Positions 26,162 to 34,755 of a DNA stretch of 64,000 nucleotides are shown one piece after another. Where the stretch lies: contig NZ_WBOS01000002.1 in NCBI RefSeq assembly GCF_008923245.1, positions 186,001 through 250,000 of the forward strand, read 5' to 3'. How positions within the stretch are numbered: the stretch's first letter is position 1; every line of letters begins with the position of its first letter. The translations under genes and the position numbers were made by a program. The notes beneath the pieces are model-generated. The model had not been told where the DNA came from and did not search any database. It saw only the letters and a program-made list of their open reading frames with translations. The stretch is from Cytobacillus depressus (GTDB taxonomy: Bacteria; Bacillota; Bacilli; Bacillales; Cytobacillaceae).

Positions 26162-27180
26162 TGCTGAAAGGAAAGCAATCTTGGGTATTTCAGAATCGCC
26201 CTATTATAGCAGCAACTGGCGTTTCTGGTGGACCGTTTGAAGCCAATGGGAAGCTCGCCAATGATTTTGATATTCTTCATGATGATTTATGGATGGGGCA
26301 GGATTCATACGAAAAGGCCCATCGAGTATTAATTGAGGAGGCTTGTGAATTTGCTTTAAAAAAAATCAATCTTCAAGAGTCTGATGTTCATTTCTATATT
26401 GCAGGTGACTTAATTAATCAAATAACTCCGACAAGCTTTAGTGCAAGAACAAATCAGATTCCTTACTTTGGAATTTTTGGAGCTTGCTCCACTTCGATGG
26501 AAGGACTGGCCCTTGCCTCATTCATTATTAATAACCATGGAGCTAAATATATTTTGACAGGGGCAGCGAGCCATAATGCTGCTGCGGAACGGCAGTTTAG
26601 ATATCCGACTGAATATGGTGGGCAAAAGCCGCCAACAGCTCAATGGACAATTACAGGAGCGGGAATGGCTCTAGTCAAAGTAAATGAAGGGACCCACGAA
26701 AATCTTCCATATACGACTTCGGCGACAATCGGAAAAGTTGTTGATATGGGAATCACAGATCCATTTAATATGGGAGGTGCGATGGCTCCTGCTGCAGCAG
26801 AAACGATAAAAGCCCATTTTAAAGATTTACAATTAGATCCATCCTACTATGACTTAATTGTAACAGGAGATTTGGGGCAGATTGGACAAAGTACAACTTA
26901 TGAGCTTTTGACAAACGCGGGTTTAAAGATTGAGAAGGATAAATTTCAAGATTGCGGACTGATGATTTATAAAGAGGATCAGCCAGTAAGATCTGGTGGA
27001 AGCGGAGCAGGGTGTTCAGCGACAGTCTTGTACGGGCATTTGCTTAATCAAATGAAACTAGGTGTTTATAGACGAATTCTTGTTGTTGCAACGGGTGCAC
27101 TTTTATCTCCATTGACCTTCCAGCAAAATGAAAGCATTCCATGTATTGCTCATGCTGTTTCAATTGAGATGAATGACTAA
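26161..27180 (+). CDS. spoVAD: Stage V sporulation protein AD
   Basis: Ca-dipicolinate-binding component of the SpoVA machinery, thiolase fold, 339 residues (B. subtilis 338). Visible features include 'GRPIIAATGVSGGPF'-like N-terminus ('NRPIIAATGVSGG'), the thiolase-type 'FGACSTSMEGLALAS' loop and the C-terminal 'IGQSTTYELL' and 'GSGAGCSATVLYGHLL' motifs. ATG 26161 overlaps the spoVAC stop (TGATG); the frame opens earlier, but only this start matches the family. Confidence 0.95.
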   Translation: MLKGKQSWVFQNRPIIAATGVSGGPFEANGKLANDFDILHDDLWMGQDSYEKAHRVLIEEACEFALKKINLQESDVHFYIAGDLINQITPTSFSARTNQIPYFGIFGACSTSMEGLALASFIINNHGAKYILTGAASHNAAAERQFRYPTEYGGQKPPTAQWTITGAGMALVKVNEGTHENLPYTTSATIGKVVDMGITDPFNMGGAMAPAAAETIKAHFKDLQLDPSYYDLIVTGDLGQIGQSTTYELLTNAGLKIEKDKFQDCGLMIYKEDQPVRSGGSGAGCSATVLYGHLLNQMKLGVYRRILVVATGALLSPLTFQQNESIPCIAHAVSIEMND

Positions 27181-27199
27181 TGAGGGGAGGAATAGGTAA

Positions 27200-27556
27200 A
27201 TGCTGCCAATGTTTTTTTGGGCATTTGTCGTAGGGGGATTTATTTGTGTCATTGGCCAATTGTTATTTGATGTTGCTAAATTAACACCCGGACATACGTT
27301 AAGCCTCCTTGTTGTAGTGGGTTCTGTTTTAGATGGATTTGGTCTTTATGAACCGTTAATTGATTTTGCTGGAGCAGGTGTAACTATACCAATTACAAGC
27401 TTTGGAAACTCCCTTGTTCATGGAGCATTAAATGAAGCGGAAAAGCATGGTATTATTGGAGTTTTGACCGGTATGTTTGAAGTAACAAGTTCAGGTATTT
27501 CCGCTGCTATCATATTCGGATTTATCGGTGCACTAATCTTTAGACCTAAAGGCTAA
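27200..27556 (+). CDS. spoVAEB: Stage V sporulation protein AEb
   Basis: 118 residues, four hydrophobic segments, paralogous to SpoVAC ('[23 protein letters not shown]' and '[19 protein letters not shown]'). GGGGAGGA lies seven bases before the ATG. Third channel gene of the operon. The absence of spoVAA, AB, AEa and AF suggests this is an extra spoVAC-AD-AEb unit and that the full hexacistronic operon is elsewhere. Confidence 0.93.
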   Translation: MLPMFFWAFVVGGFICVIGQLLFDVAKLTPGHTLSLLVVVGSVLDGFGLYEPLIDFAGAGVTIPITSFGNSLVHGALNEAEKHGIIGVLTGMFEVTSSGISAAIIFGFIGALIFRPKG

Positions 27557-27601
27557 TAACAAAAAAATATAAAAATGGGACGAAGCTAGGGGCTTGCCTA
27601 C

Positions 27602-27629
27602 ACATCATGTTATTTTCTTACATATTGTA
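27602..27629 (+). promoter_or_regulatory. Candidate SigK promoter of the YjcZ-like gene
   Basis: AC at 27602-27603, 17-base spacer, CATATTGTA at 27621-27629, an exact match to the SigK -10 pattern CATAnnnTA. Confidence 0.6.
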
Positions 27630-27660
27630 TAAAAGAATAAACAAAGTGAGGTGAGTAGGT

Positions 27661-27789
27661 ATGTGCTTTGGTTTCGGTGGCTGTGGATTCGGCGGAGGAT
27701 TCGGTGGAGGATTCGGATCGCCTTTCGTTTTAATCGTTGTATTGTTTATCTTATTAATCATTGTTGGAATGAGTTGTATTAGTTGCTAA
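27661..27789 (+). CDS. YjcZ-family sporulation mini-protein
   Basis: 42 residues: a Gly/Phe-rich head (repeats of G-F-G-G) then one hydrophobic helix 'PFVLIVVLFILLIIVG' and a short tail with two Cys. This is the YjcZ/YtV-type small membrane protein pattern found in spore formers. The ribosome binding site is GTGAGGTGAG, seven bases upstream. A SigK-like promoter precedes it. Function in the family is unknown; probably a spore membrane or coat-associated protein. Confidence 0.85.
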   Translation: MCFGFGGCGFGGGFGGGFGSPFVLIVVLFILLIIVGMSCISC

Positions 27790-27844
27790 TTATCTGAAAT
27801 AACAGGTGAATGTTATGGAGTAATATTTGCCTGTTTTTTCTTTC

Positions 27845-27871
27845 ACATTTTATGCCCACTCTCATACTATA
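27845..27871 (+). promoter_or_regulatory. Candidate SigK promoter of spoVIF
   Basis: AC at 27845-27846, 16-base spacer, CATACTATA at 27863-27871, matching CATAnnnTA exactly. Late mother-cell expression agrees with spoVIF. Confidence 0.65.
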
Positions 27872-27903
27872 TACAGTAGCTTATGAAGGGGCGTGATCTT
27901 TAA

Positions 27904-28161
27904 ATGGATAATAATTTCTTTAAAAATATTGAACAGAAAACAGGCGTGAATATGAAAGATGTGTTTGATTTAGCCAATTCATTGCAAAATGCAAACTTCA
28001 AAGATGAAAAAACTGTAAGAGGCGTTATTAGAAGAGTTTCACAAATAGCTAATAGACCAGTGCCAAAAGAAATGGAAGACCAAATTGTAAAATCAATCAT
28101 TAATGACGGGAAACAACTTGATTTCAGCACCATTTCAGAAATGATCAATAATAAGAAATAA
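27904..28161 (+). CDS. spoVIF: Stage VI sporulation protein F
   Basis: 85 residues, helical and soluble, beginning 'MDNNFFKNIEQKTGVNMKDVF' with the conserved 'VRGVIRRVSQIANRPVP'. In B. subtilis SpoVIF (YjcC, 88 residues) acts late in the mother cell and is needed for proper coat assembly and activity of GerE. Start ATG has AAGGGGCG upstream. Position after yjcA and before yjcD is the same as in B. subtilis. Confidence 0.92.
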   Translation: MDNNFFKNIEQKTGVNMKDVFDLANSLQNANFKDEKTVRGVIRRVSQIANRPVPKEMEDQIVKSIINDGKQLDFSTISEMINNKK

Positions 28162-28209
28162 AAAGGAATAAGGGGGACCCGGTATATAACCAGGTCCTTC
28201 ATTCGTTAT

Positions 28210-30507
28210 TCAAAATGTTTGTTTAGCAATAGAAGAGAGGAATCTTGAAGGATAGGCTTGTCTTCCACGCCTATTCCCAGGAACAGAGATGTATAAAAAA
28301 TCCATCGATCTTGTAATCGCTACATACAAAAGCCTTCGTTCTTCTTCTAATGATGAAAAATCACCATTACGATACGCATCTAATGCATAATCGTGAGGCA
28401 AACTGCCATCAACGGCGCCGATAATATAAACTACTTTATATTCTAGCCCTTTCGCACGGTGTATCGTACTTAATGTAATTGCATTCGAATTATTTTTACT
28501 CCATTCCTTCATTTCCTTATTCATTGCCCTCATATGGTCGGCATGGTTTAAAAGCTCCTCAATAGTTGCAAAGTTTTTAGCGGCAACCTTTAAGTCTTTC
28601 AGGTCATCGGAACCTTTCTCCATTTTATTGCCATCGCCGCCGCGCTTTTTGATAAAGTCTTGAAAACCAAGTTCCTTTTCAATCATTTCAATCGCAAAGA
28701 CAGGGGACTTTCCAGCTAATGAACGGGTAACCGATATAACTTTTTTTAATTTGCTTTCTTGAAAGGCAAATCCTGTTTTTATATATTTTAAACATTCAAG
28801 TAATGAGCAGTCCTTTAAAATGCTTTCTGCCTTCAAATCTTGTATAACCGTTTGCTTGACGAACAGTGCAGGAAGGATATTTTTAATGGCATTTTGATCA
28901 TCTTCATTTAGTGATAATTGTAAAAACGAAAGCATGCTCTTAATAATAAAGCGATCATAAAAGGATTCGGCATCCTGTTCGATTCGGAAAGGGAGGCTAG
29001 AATTAGCTAAACGTTCGAAAACAGCACGACTTCCTGTATTCGTTCTGAATAAAATGGCGAAATCCATCGGTTCGAAGCCTGTTGTAATTTTCTCATGAAT
29101 ATCAGTAACAATGGCTGTTGCTTCCTCTTCTTCATCATATGGATAAAAAAGCACGGGAGGCTTCTCTCCGGTAAACTGTGCCTCCATTTTTTTAAGATGA
29201 CGCTTTTTATTTTGAGAAATGACTGTATTGGCAGTCGATACAATTTCATGAGATGATCGATAGTTATTGCTTAATGTCACGATGTCTCCTTGCGGAAAAT
29301 CAATTTTGAAATCAAGAAGGTATTGTGGGTTGCTCCCTCGAAATGCATATATAGACTGATCATCATCCCCGACTGCACATACATTCTCTGTCTGCGCAGA
29401 CATCATCTTAATTAATTCATACTGAACTTTATTAATATCTTGAAACTCATCAATTAAAAAATATTGAAAGCGATTTTGATACCTGGAAAGAATGGCAGGC
29501 TCATTTTTAAATAACTCATAGCAGCCTAGAAGCATATCATCAAAATCAAATAATTCATCTTTTTCCTTTGCTTGTTCATAATGATTGTATAAAAGAGCCA
29601 CTTGCTCCTCCCAAGCAGATTCCGGCCTTACCATTTCCGGAGATAACATCGAATTTTTCCAAAATCCAATTTGCTGGAGGGCAAGGTCATAGGCAAATTC
29701 CTTTTCATCTAAGTTCAACTCTCGTCCAGCCTGTTTGATGAGCTGATCCCGCTGCCAGCTTTTGCTCAATAGTTTATTTGCCGCCCATTTCTCAGGTGAA
29801 TGGAAGACGAGTATACGATAAAACAGACTATGGAAAGTGCCCGAAACTATTTGCTGGATTTTCCTTTGTTCCATTTTTGGATAAGCAGACAATCGCTTTT
29901 TCATTTCCGCTGCAGCCTTTGCTGTAAAAGTTACGAGCATAATCGATTTAGGGTCAATTCCGTGCTCACAAATCATATAGGCGGTTCTTGCTGTTAAAAC
30001 TCGAGTTTTTCCGCTGCCTGCTCCCGCAAGAACTAAAAGTGAGCCTTCCACATGTGTAACAGTTTGAGTCTGATAACTATCGAGCAAGATCCCAGCTTGT
30101 GCTAAATCATGTAAGTAGTTTGCTTGGGCGTTCGTTTGAATATGAATAGGTGGGGTAAATGGATTGGTAACCTTTACAGCTTGGGCCTTTTTAAAAGGCG
30201 CTTCGGGTTCTTTAAGGGCAGTTATCGTTCGGGAAACTGGAATTCGAAAACCATTTTGTTCCTTGTAAAGTGTTACATCTTCAGATTTTTCACCTTTGAT
30301 ATCAATAGGATCCAGACAAGTTTTATTTTGCATATTTATATGATAGAAATGTGGTTCCTTTTCAATGCCAATGTAGAAACGGACTTTTTCGCCGCAATCA
30401 GAACAATATAAAATTCCCTTTTTGCCATTTTCGTAAAGGGATTGATAGGTTTCTCTATTTATTTTTTCAATGTTAATGATTTGATTATTTAACTTCGCTG
30501 TTTTCAT
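28210..30507 (-). CDS. yjcD: UvrD/Rep-type superfamily I DNA helicase with CoiA-like zinc module
   Basis: About 765 residues. Helicase motifs in order: Walker A 'AGAGSGKTRVL' (after a Q motif), 'TFTAKAAAEM', motif II 'DEFQDIN', motif III 'GDDDQSIYAFRG', motif IV 'NYRSSHEIV', motif V 'STIHRAKGLEYKVVYIIG', motif VI 'EERRLLYVAITRS'. An N-terminal extension of about 145 residues carries C-x2-C ... 'KEPHFYH' ... C, the same pattern as the CoiA N-terminus. ATG 30507 is chosen over TTG 30522 because of GAGG spacing. A repair or recombination role is likely; in sporulation or competence context it is unproven. Confidence 0.92.
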   Translation of the reverse strand: MKTAKLNNQIINIEKINRETYQSLYENGKKGILYCSDCGEKVRFYIGIEKEPHFYHINMQNKTCLDPIDIKGEKSEDVTLYKEQNGFRIPVSRTITALKEPEAPFKKAQAVKVTNPFTPPIHIQTNAQANYLHDLAQAGILLDSYQTQTVTHVEGSLLVLAGAGSGKTRVLTARTAYMICEHGIDPKSIMLVTFTAKAAAEMKKRLSAYPKMEQRKIQQIVSGTFHSLFYRILVFHSPEKWAANKLLSKSWQRDQLIKQAGRELNLDEKEFAYDLALQQIGFWKNSMLSPEMVRPESAWEEQVALLYNHYEQAKEKDELFDFDDMLLGCYELFKNEPAILSRYQNRFQYFLIDEFQDINKVQYELIKMMSAQTENVCAVGDDDQSIYAFRGSNPQYLLDFKIDFPQGDIVTLSNNYRSSHEIVSTANTVISQNKKRHLKKMEAQFTGEKPPVLFYPYDEEEEATAIVTDIHEKITTGFEPMDFAILFRTNTGSRAVFERLANSSLPFRIEQDAESFYDRFIIKSMLSFLQLSLNEDDQNAIKNILPALFVKQTVIQDLKAESILKDCSLLECLKYIKTGFAFQESKLKKVISVTRSLAGKSPVFAIEMIEKELGFQDFIKKRGGDGNKMEKGSDDLKDLKVAAKNFATIEELLNHADHMRAMNKEMKEWSKNNSNAITLSTIHRAKGLEYKVVYIIGAVDGSLPHDYALDAYRNGDFSSLEEERRLLYVAITRSMDFLYISVPGNRRGRQAYPSRFLSSIAKQTF

Positions 30508-30628
30508 CTTTGTAATCCTCAACTTTGCCTTTAATTAGAGCAAATTCTATCATATCAAAAATAAAAACCTTACGTAACATATTTCTAAAAATGGGTCATA
30601 AACGGCAACATGTTCACGTAATTCTATT

Positions 30629-30681
30629 AGTGAAACTTCATTCAGTGGAAGTCTTACAGCCCGTTAATCTGCGATAAAAAC
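30629..30681 (+). repeat. Intergenic repeat family C, mini copy
   Basis: AGTGAAACTTCATTCAGTGG is joined closely to AGTCTTACAGCCC and TTAATCTGCGATAAAAAC. The same two ends flank a ~180-base copy (on the opposite strand) at 48997-49178. Confidence 0.7.
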
Positions 30682-30699
30682 AGAAAAAGGAGGATTTAT

Positions 30700-30969
30700 G
30701 TGGGATATATTGCACCGGTTAACCAATATCAATATCGCCATTATGCAGAAAGGGAAAGGCTTAATAAATATGATCCCTATCGATTTGTACCAATAAAACG
30801 AATTAATTCAACTATTAATCCTCCCGAGAATGAGCACATTTTGCAGACAATTCCTCCTCACTCCAACAAAAAGTCAGCCCCAAAAGTTCAGCTAATGCCA
30901 ATGAGTCATATAGACAGAGTATACGGAGAGATCACAGGTATTGGTCAGAATTACAGCAGCTATGCATAG
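30700..30969 (+). CDS. Small hypothetical protein
   Basis: 89 residues from GTG with AAGGAGG seven bases upstream, ending at a strong terminator. Polar, Tyr/Asn/Pro-rich, with no membrane segment: N-terminal 'YIAPVNQYQYRHYAERE', a middle 'RFVPIKRI' and a C-terminal 'SHIDRVYGEITGIGQNYSSYA'. The Tyr-rich N-terminus resembles small spore-associated proteins in style only. I cannot name a family. Confidence 0.75.
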   Translation: MGYIAPVNQYQYRHYAERERLNKYDPYRFVPIKRINSTINPPENEHILQTIPPHSNKKSAPKVQLMPMSHIDRVYGEITGIGQNYSSYA

Positions 30970-30983
30970 ACTTTGGTCAAAAT

Positions 30984-31018
30984 AAAAAAACTTCTGTCAA
31001 AGAGACAGAAGTTTTTTA
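30984..31018 (+). terminator. Bidirectional terminator between 30700 gene and yjcF
   Basis: AAAAACTTCTGTC / GACAGAAGTTTTTT, perfect stem with A and T runs. Confidence 0.93.
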
Positions 31019-31438
31019 CATTAGTTTTTGCATTGTGCGATGAGGGATACCTGCATCTAAAAATTCTTCGGAAATAATTTCATAGCCTAATCCGCTATAG
31101 AATGGGATGGCATGTGTTTGGGCATTGAGCTTTAATACAGGAATTTCATGTTTTTTAGCATATTCTTCAATTTTTTGCATGATGGCTTTCCCGGCGCCTG
31201 TTTTGCGCTTTTCCTTTATTACGCAAATTCTCTCAACTTTTCCAACACGATCAATCGTGCGGAATCTGCCGGCACCAATTGGTTGATTTCCGTCATATTG
31301 AACGAAATGAACAGCTGTATCATCGAATTGATCCATTTCTTCTTCTTCTGAAACCTTCTGTTCTTCGATAAATACTGTTTTTCGAACGGAAAATGCGTCT
31401 TGTAATTCTTGTTCGTTTTTTACTACTTTAACTTCCAT
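31016..31438 (-). CDS. yjcF: GNAT-family N-acetyltransferase YjcF
   Basis: 140 residues. Acetyl-CoA binding motif A is 'ERICVIKEKRKTGAGKAIMQKIEEYA' (R/Q-x-x-G-x-G/A form 'RKTGAGKA'), followed by 'LNAQTHAIPFYSGLGYEI'. The N-terminus 'NEQELQDAFSVRKTVFIEEQKV' is typical of the ElaA/YjcF subgroup. Substrate unknown. Ten bases upstream of its start lies the end of yjcG on the same strand; together with yjcH they follow the B. subtilis yjcFGH order. Confidence 0.9.
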   Translation of the reverse strand: MEVKVVKNEQELQDAFSVRKTVFIEEQKVSEEEEMDQFDDTAVHFVQYDGNQPIGAGRFRTIDRVGKVERICVIKEKRKTGAGKAIMQKIEEYAKKHEIPVLKLNAQTHAIPFYSGLGYEIISEEFLDAGIPHRTMQKLM

Positions 31439-31447
31439 AATTGATCT

Positions 31448-31963
31448 CTATTCCCTTCCGAGGCGAAATGTTTCATACACAGTCCATGATCCATTTTCCA
31501 GCTGATATAATAGATGGAAACGATCAACTGTGTCTTCAAGATTAAACTGGTTCATTCTTAATGTTCCGTATACATCTGAGTGCTCATCGTCGGAAAGCTT
31601 TTGTCCAACGGAAATATGAGGAACGAATGCATATTCAGGGTTATCAATATCAATTGTCTCATTTAATTTTTTTTGCAGCTCACTTAGTTCATCGCAGGAA
31701 TCAATCTTTAAATAAATTACATTGTTAACAGGCTTGAATGAACTGAATTTAGTTGATTGAATTTGAAATGGTTTGTTACTATTTGAAATCTCATTTAATT
31801 TTATCGTCAGCTGTTCCATGCCTTCATCTGGTACAGTGAATGCAGGCTTTAATGTAATATGTGGAGGAATTAAGGAATAATTTGGGTCATACCGTTTTCG
31901 GTAAGAGTTAGCAAAATCCTGGACTTTTTTGGACGGAAAAATAACAATACCTAATTTCATCAT
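31448..31963 (-). CDS. yjcG: 2H phosphoesterase superfamily protein YjcG
   Basis: 171 residues with the two H-x-T/S-x catalytic motifs of the 2'-5' RNA ligase-like (2H) fold: 'PPHITLKP' near residue 36 and 'FVPHISVGQ' near residue 118. Conserved family ends: '[24 protein letters not shown]' and '[19 protein letters not shown]'. Structures of YjcG show the fold, but its RNA or cyclic-phosphate substrate is not established. Two adjacent ATGs exist; the second (31960) matches the family start. Confidence 0.92.
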   Translation of the reverse strand: MMKLGIVIFPSKKVQDFANSYRKRYDPNYSLIPPHITLKPAFTVPDEGMEQLTIKLNEISNSNKPFQIQSTKFSSFKPVNNVIYLKIDSCDELSELQKKLNETIDIDNPEYAFVPHISVGQKLSDDEHSDVYGTLRMNQFNLEDTVDRFHLLYQLENGSWTVYETFRLGRE

Positions 31964-32113
31964 ATTACCCCCATAATCAAAATTATAATGTTGACCATTA
32001 AATAAAAAAAAATGGTAAAAACAAAATATTTATATGATTATAACAAATTTTCTAACGATAAAGTATATAAGAAATGAAATTACGGAAAAAGTCACATTTC
32101 TTTAACAATCAAT

Positions 32114-32839
32114 TTACGAAAACATCATTTTCAGTGCACGTTTAACATCCGGCTGCCAGTATTTCCACGTATGATTTCCTTCAAATTCATCATAAAAATA
32201 AGGGAATTTATTATCTGAAAATAACTTTGATAATTTTCTATTTGGTGTTAAGAAATCCATTTCCTCTTTTGTAGTCGTTTCAACGACAGTCTCTTCTTTG
32301 CCGATTACATGATAAATTTCAAGAAGATGGGGACCAGTTGCATTCTCAACAGTCTTAAGAACCTCTTCATTCACCATAGGAGATTGAAGAATAACTTTGC
32401 CAAATGTATGAGGGTACTTCATCGCTGCCATTAAAGAAACTGTTGCTCCAAGGGAATCGCCAATTAAAGCCCGTCCCATCCCCATTTGGTAAGTTGGGAA
32501 TTCAGCATCTAAAAAAGGCACAAGCTCATGAGCAAGAAAACGGATATACGCCTGATACTGATCTCCATTTGGATAATATTTCTTTCTGCGATCTTCAACA
32601 TTTTTATATGGAATTCCTACAATAATGATATTTTCGATTTCTTGCTTTTCTAATAACTCATCTGCCGAACGTCCGATGCGGCCCAGCTGAAAATAATCCC
32701 GGCCATCCTGTGCAATAAGCAGTGAATACTTATAAAGTGGAGAAAAAGATGGTGGTAAATATATTAAAAGCTGCATGTCTTCGCCTAGCTCTTTACTAGA
32801 AAATGTAATATCTTTGATTGTTCCTCTAGGTCTTTCCAC
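32114..32839 (-). CDS. yjcH: Enterochelin-esterase-like alpha/beta hydrolase YjcH
   Basis: About 241 residues of the esterase D / Fes family. The nucleophile elbow is 'ALIGDSLGATVSL' (G-D-S-L-G), the acid is probably in 'PNRKLSKLFSD' or nearby, and the His is in 'FEGNHTWKYWQPD'. I prefer GTG 32839 over ATG 32854 because GGAGGG then sits seven bases upstream, whereas the ATG itself overlaps that site. Third member of the conserved yjcFGH set. Likely substrate class: an ester of a small molecule; not identifiable here. Confidence 0.85.
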   Translation of the reverse strand: MERPRGTIKDITFSSKELGEDMQLLIYLPPSFSPLYKYSLLIAQDGRDYFQLGRIGRSADELLEKQEIENIIIVGIPYKNVEDRRKKYYPNGDQYQAYIRFLAHELVPFLDAEFPTYQMGMGRALIGDSLGATVSLMAAMKYPHTFGKVILQSPMVNEEVLKTVENATGPHLLEIYHVIGKEETVVETTTKEEMDFLTPNRKLSKLFSDNKFPYFYDEFEGNHTWKYWQPDVKRALKMMFS

Positions 32840-33067
32840 TGGTGAACCCTCCATTTAATCATTGATAGGCTTATCAAAATATAATACCACATATAGTTAA
32901 AAACCAAAAAAAATAAGAAAGTAGTATTAGCTAATAATTCGACAAAAATTTTGATAATTTACTAGAAATTGTTTACTAATCATCTGAATATATGTAATAT
33001 AGTCTTATATTTAGAATTGGATGTCTTTTCAACGAATGGGGAATTGTGTGAATTTTAATAACTTGCT

Positions 33068-33086
33068 AATATGTTACATACATATT
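33068..33086 (+). promoter_or_regulatory. Palindrome upstream of glnQ
   Basis: AATATGT-TACAT-ACATATT, a perfect 7+5+7 palindrome ending 25 bases before the glnQ start. It contains TGTTAC...TTACA elements that resemble GlnR/TnrA half-sites, but the total spacing is one base too long for the standard TGTnA-N7-TnACA site. Confidence 0.5.
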
Positions 33087-33111
33087 ACAAAGGTCATAAC
33101 GGAGGAATGGT

Positions 33112-33840
33112 ATGATACGGTTTGATTCTGTAGACAAATATTACGGAGACTTTCATGTACTTAAAAATATTAATCTAGAAATTAATAAAGGGGAAGTGGT
33201 CGTTGTTATCGGCCCCTCCGGTTCAGGGAAAAGTACGATGCTTCGCTGTATAAACCGTCTGGAAACAATCAGCAAAGGAGAATTACATGTTAATGGCGTG
33301 AAGGTCAATGATAAGAAGACGAATTTGAATGAACTAAGGCGGAATATCGGAATGGTCTTCCAACACTTCCATTTATATCCGCATAAAACAGTTCTTCAGA
33401 ACATTACGACCGCTCCAACCATGGTATTAAAACAATCCAAAGAGGAAGCGGAGAATATTGCAAAGTATTACCTTGAGAAAGTAGGAATACCTGACAAGGC
33501 AAATTCCTATCCATCCCAATTATCGGGAGGGCAGCAACAAAGGGTTGCCATTGCAAGGGGACTCGCTATGAAACCAGAAATCATGCTTTTTGACGAGCCT
33601 ACATCTGCACTAGACCCCGAAATGGTTGGCGAAGTGCTCGATGTTATGAAAACGCTAGCAAAAGAAGGGATGACCATGGTTGTCGTTACTCATGAAATGG
33701 GCTTTGCGAAAGAAGTAGCGGACCGAATTATCTTCATGGATCAAGGACAAATTGTTGAGCAGGGAGTACCGGCTGAGTTTTATGCGAATCCAAAGGAAGA
33801 AAGAGCTCGTGTTTTCCTTAGCCGTATATTAAATCATTAA
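33112..33840 (+). CDS. glnQ: Polar amino acid (glutamine-type) ABC transporter ATPase
   Basis: 242 residues. Walker A 'GPSGSGKS', Q-loop '[11 protein letters not shown]', signature 'LSGGQQQR', Walker B '[14 protein letters not shown]', H-loop 'VTHEMG'. The sequence is typical of the GlnQ/HisP polar amino acid uptake family. It opens a four-gene operon (ATPase, binding protein, two permeases) in the same order as B. subtilis glnQHMP. GGAGG lies before the ATG. Confidence 0.93.
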   Translation: MIRFDSVDKYYGDFHVLKNINLEINKGEVVVVIGPSGSGKSTMLRCINRLETISKGELHVNGVKVNDKKTNLNELRRNIGMVFQHFHLYPHKTVLQNITTAPTMVLKQSKEEAENIAKYYLEKVGIPDKANSYPSQLSGGQQQRVAIARGLAMKPEIMLFDEPTSALDPEMVGEVLDVMKTLAKEGMTMVVVTHEMGFAKEVADRIIFMDQGQIVEQGVPAEFYANPKEERARVFLSRILNH

Positions 33841-33859
33841 AAAATAAAGGGGGATTTTT

Positions 33860-34684
33860 ATGTTTAAAGGTAAAAAAAGAAAGTTTGCAAGTATTCTTCT
33901 AGCTACATCGATGCTTCTTGCCGCATGCGGAAGCAAGGACAATGAAACAGGAAAAGAAACGACTGGTTCAGGGGCTAAAAATGCTCTTGAGCAAATTAAA
34001 GAAAATGATAAAATTGTTTTCGGAGTTAAACATGATACGAGATTGTTTGGACTTAAGAACCCAAGTACTGGGGAAGTAGAAGGCTTTGATATTGATATTT
34101 CGAAAGAATTGGCGAAAGAAATTCTTGGCGACGAGAATAAGGCTGAATTTAAAGAGGTTACTTCCAAAACCCGTATCCAAATGTTAAACAATGGCGAAAT
34201 TGATGCGATTGTTGCAACAATGACAATTACAGAAGACCGTAAAAAAGAAGTAGATTTTACAGACGTCTACTTTGATGCCGGACAATCATTGTTAGTTAAA
34301 AAGGGAAGCGCTATCAAAGGAATTGAAGACTTAGGTAAAGGCACGAAGGTTCTTGCAGTTAAAGGATCAACTTCATCGAACAATATTCGCGAAGCAGCTC
34401 CAGATACAACCGTTTTAGAATATGAAAATTACGCTGAAGCATTTACTGCATTGAAAGCCGGGCAGGGAGATGCTCTAACAACGGATGACTCTATTCTTTA
34501 TGGAATGGCTGACCAAGATTCAAACTTTGAATTAGTTGGCGGAACATTTACAGAGGAGCCATACGGAATTGCTGTTAAAAAAGGTAGTTCAGAATTAGTT
34601 GATGCTCTTAATGAAGCTTTAAAGAAGATGAAAGAAAACGGAAAATATGAAGAAATTCATAACAAATGGATCAAAAAGCATTAA
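33860..34684 (+). CDS. glnH: Amino acid ABC transporter substrate-binding lipoprotein
   Basis: 274 residues with lipoprotein signal 'FASILLATSMLLAAC' (lipobox L-A-A-C, Cys23). SBP_bac_3 fold: 'IVFGVKHDTRLFGL', 'VEGFDIDISKELAKEIL', 'VDAIVATMTIT'-type ('IDAIVATMTITEDRKKEVDFTDVYF') and 'YGIAVKKGSSELVDALNEAL'. The acidic and aromatic pocket residues place it with glutamate/glutamine-type binding proteins, but exact ligand is not certain. Confidence 0.92.
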   Translation: MFKGKKRKFASILLATSMLLAACGSKDNETGKETTGSGAKNALEQIKENDKIVFGVKHDTRLFGLKNPSTGEVEGFDIDISKELAKEILGDENKAEFKEVTSKTRIQMLNNGEIDAIVATMTITEDRKKEVDFTDVYFDAGQSLLVKKGSAIKGIEDLGKGTKVLAVKGSTSSNNIREAAPDTTVLEYENYAEAFTALKAGQGDALTTDDSILYGMADQDSNFELVGGTFTEEPYGIAVKKGSSELVDALNEALKKMKENGKYEEIHNKWIKKH

Positions 34685-34695
34685 TAAGAAATGAT

Positions 34696-34726
34696 GTCAG
34701 GATGGGCATATACTGCTCATCCTGAC
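34696..34726 (+). terminator. Intra-operon stem-loop between glnH and glnM
   Basis: GTCAGGATG-GGCA / TGCTCATCCTGAC hairpin in the 70-base gap after the binding-protein gene. The U tail is weak. Likely limits permease expression relative to the binding protein. Confidence 0.6.
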
Positions 34727-34755
34727 TACCTTTTAACAAAGGAGGGGAGATCAAC

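Noticed and set aside
33069..33088. Standard TnrA/GlnR box before glnQ
   Set aside because: TGTTA and TTACA half-sites are present, but spacing is eight, not seven; kept only as an unnamed palindrome.
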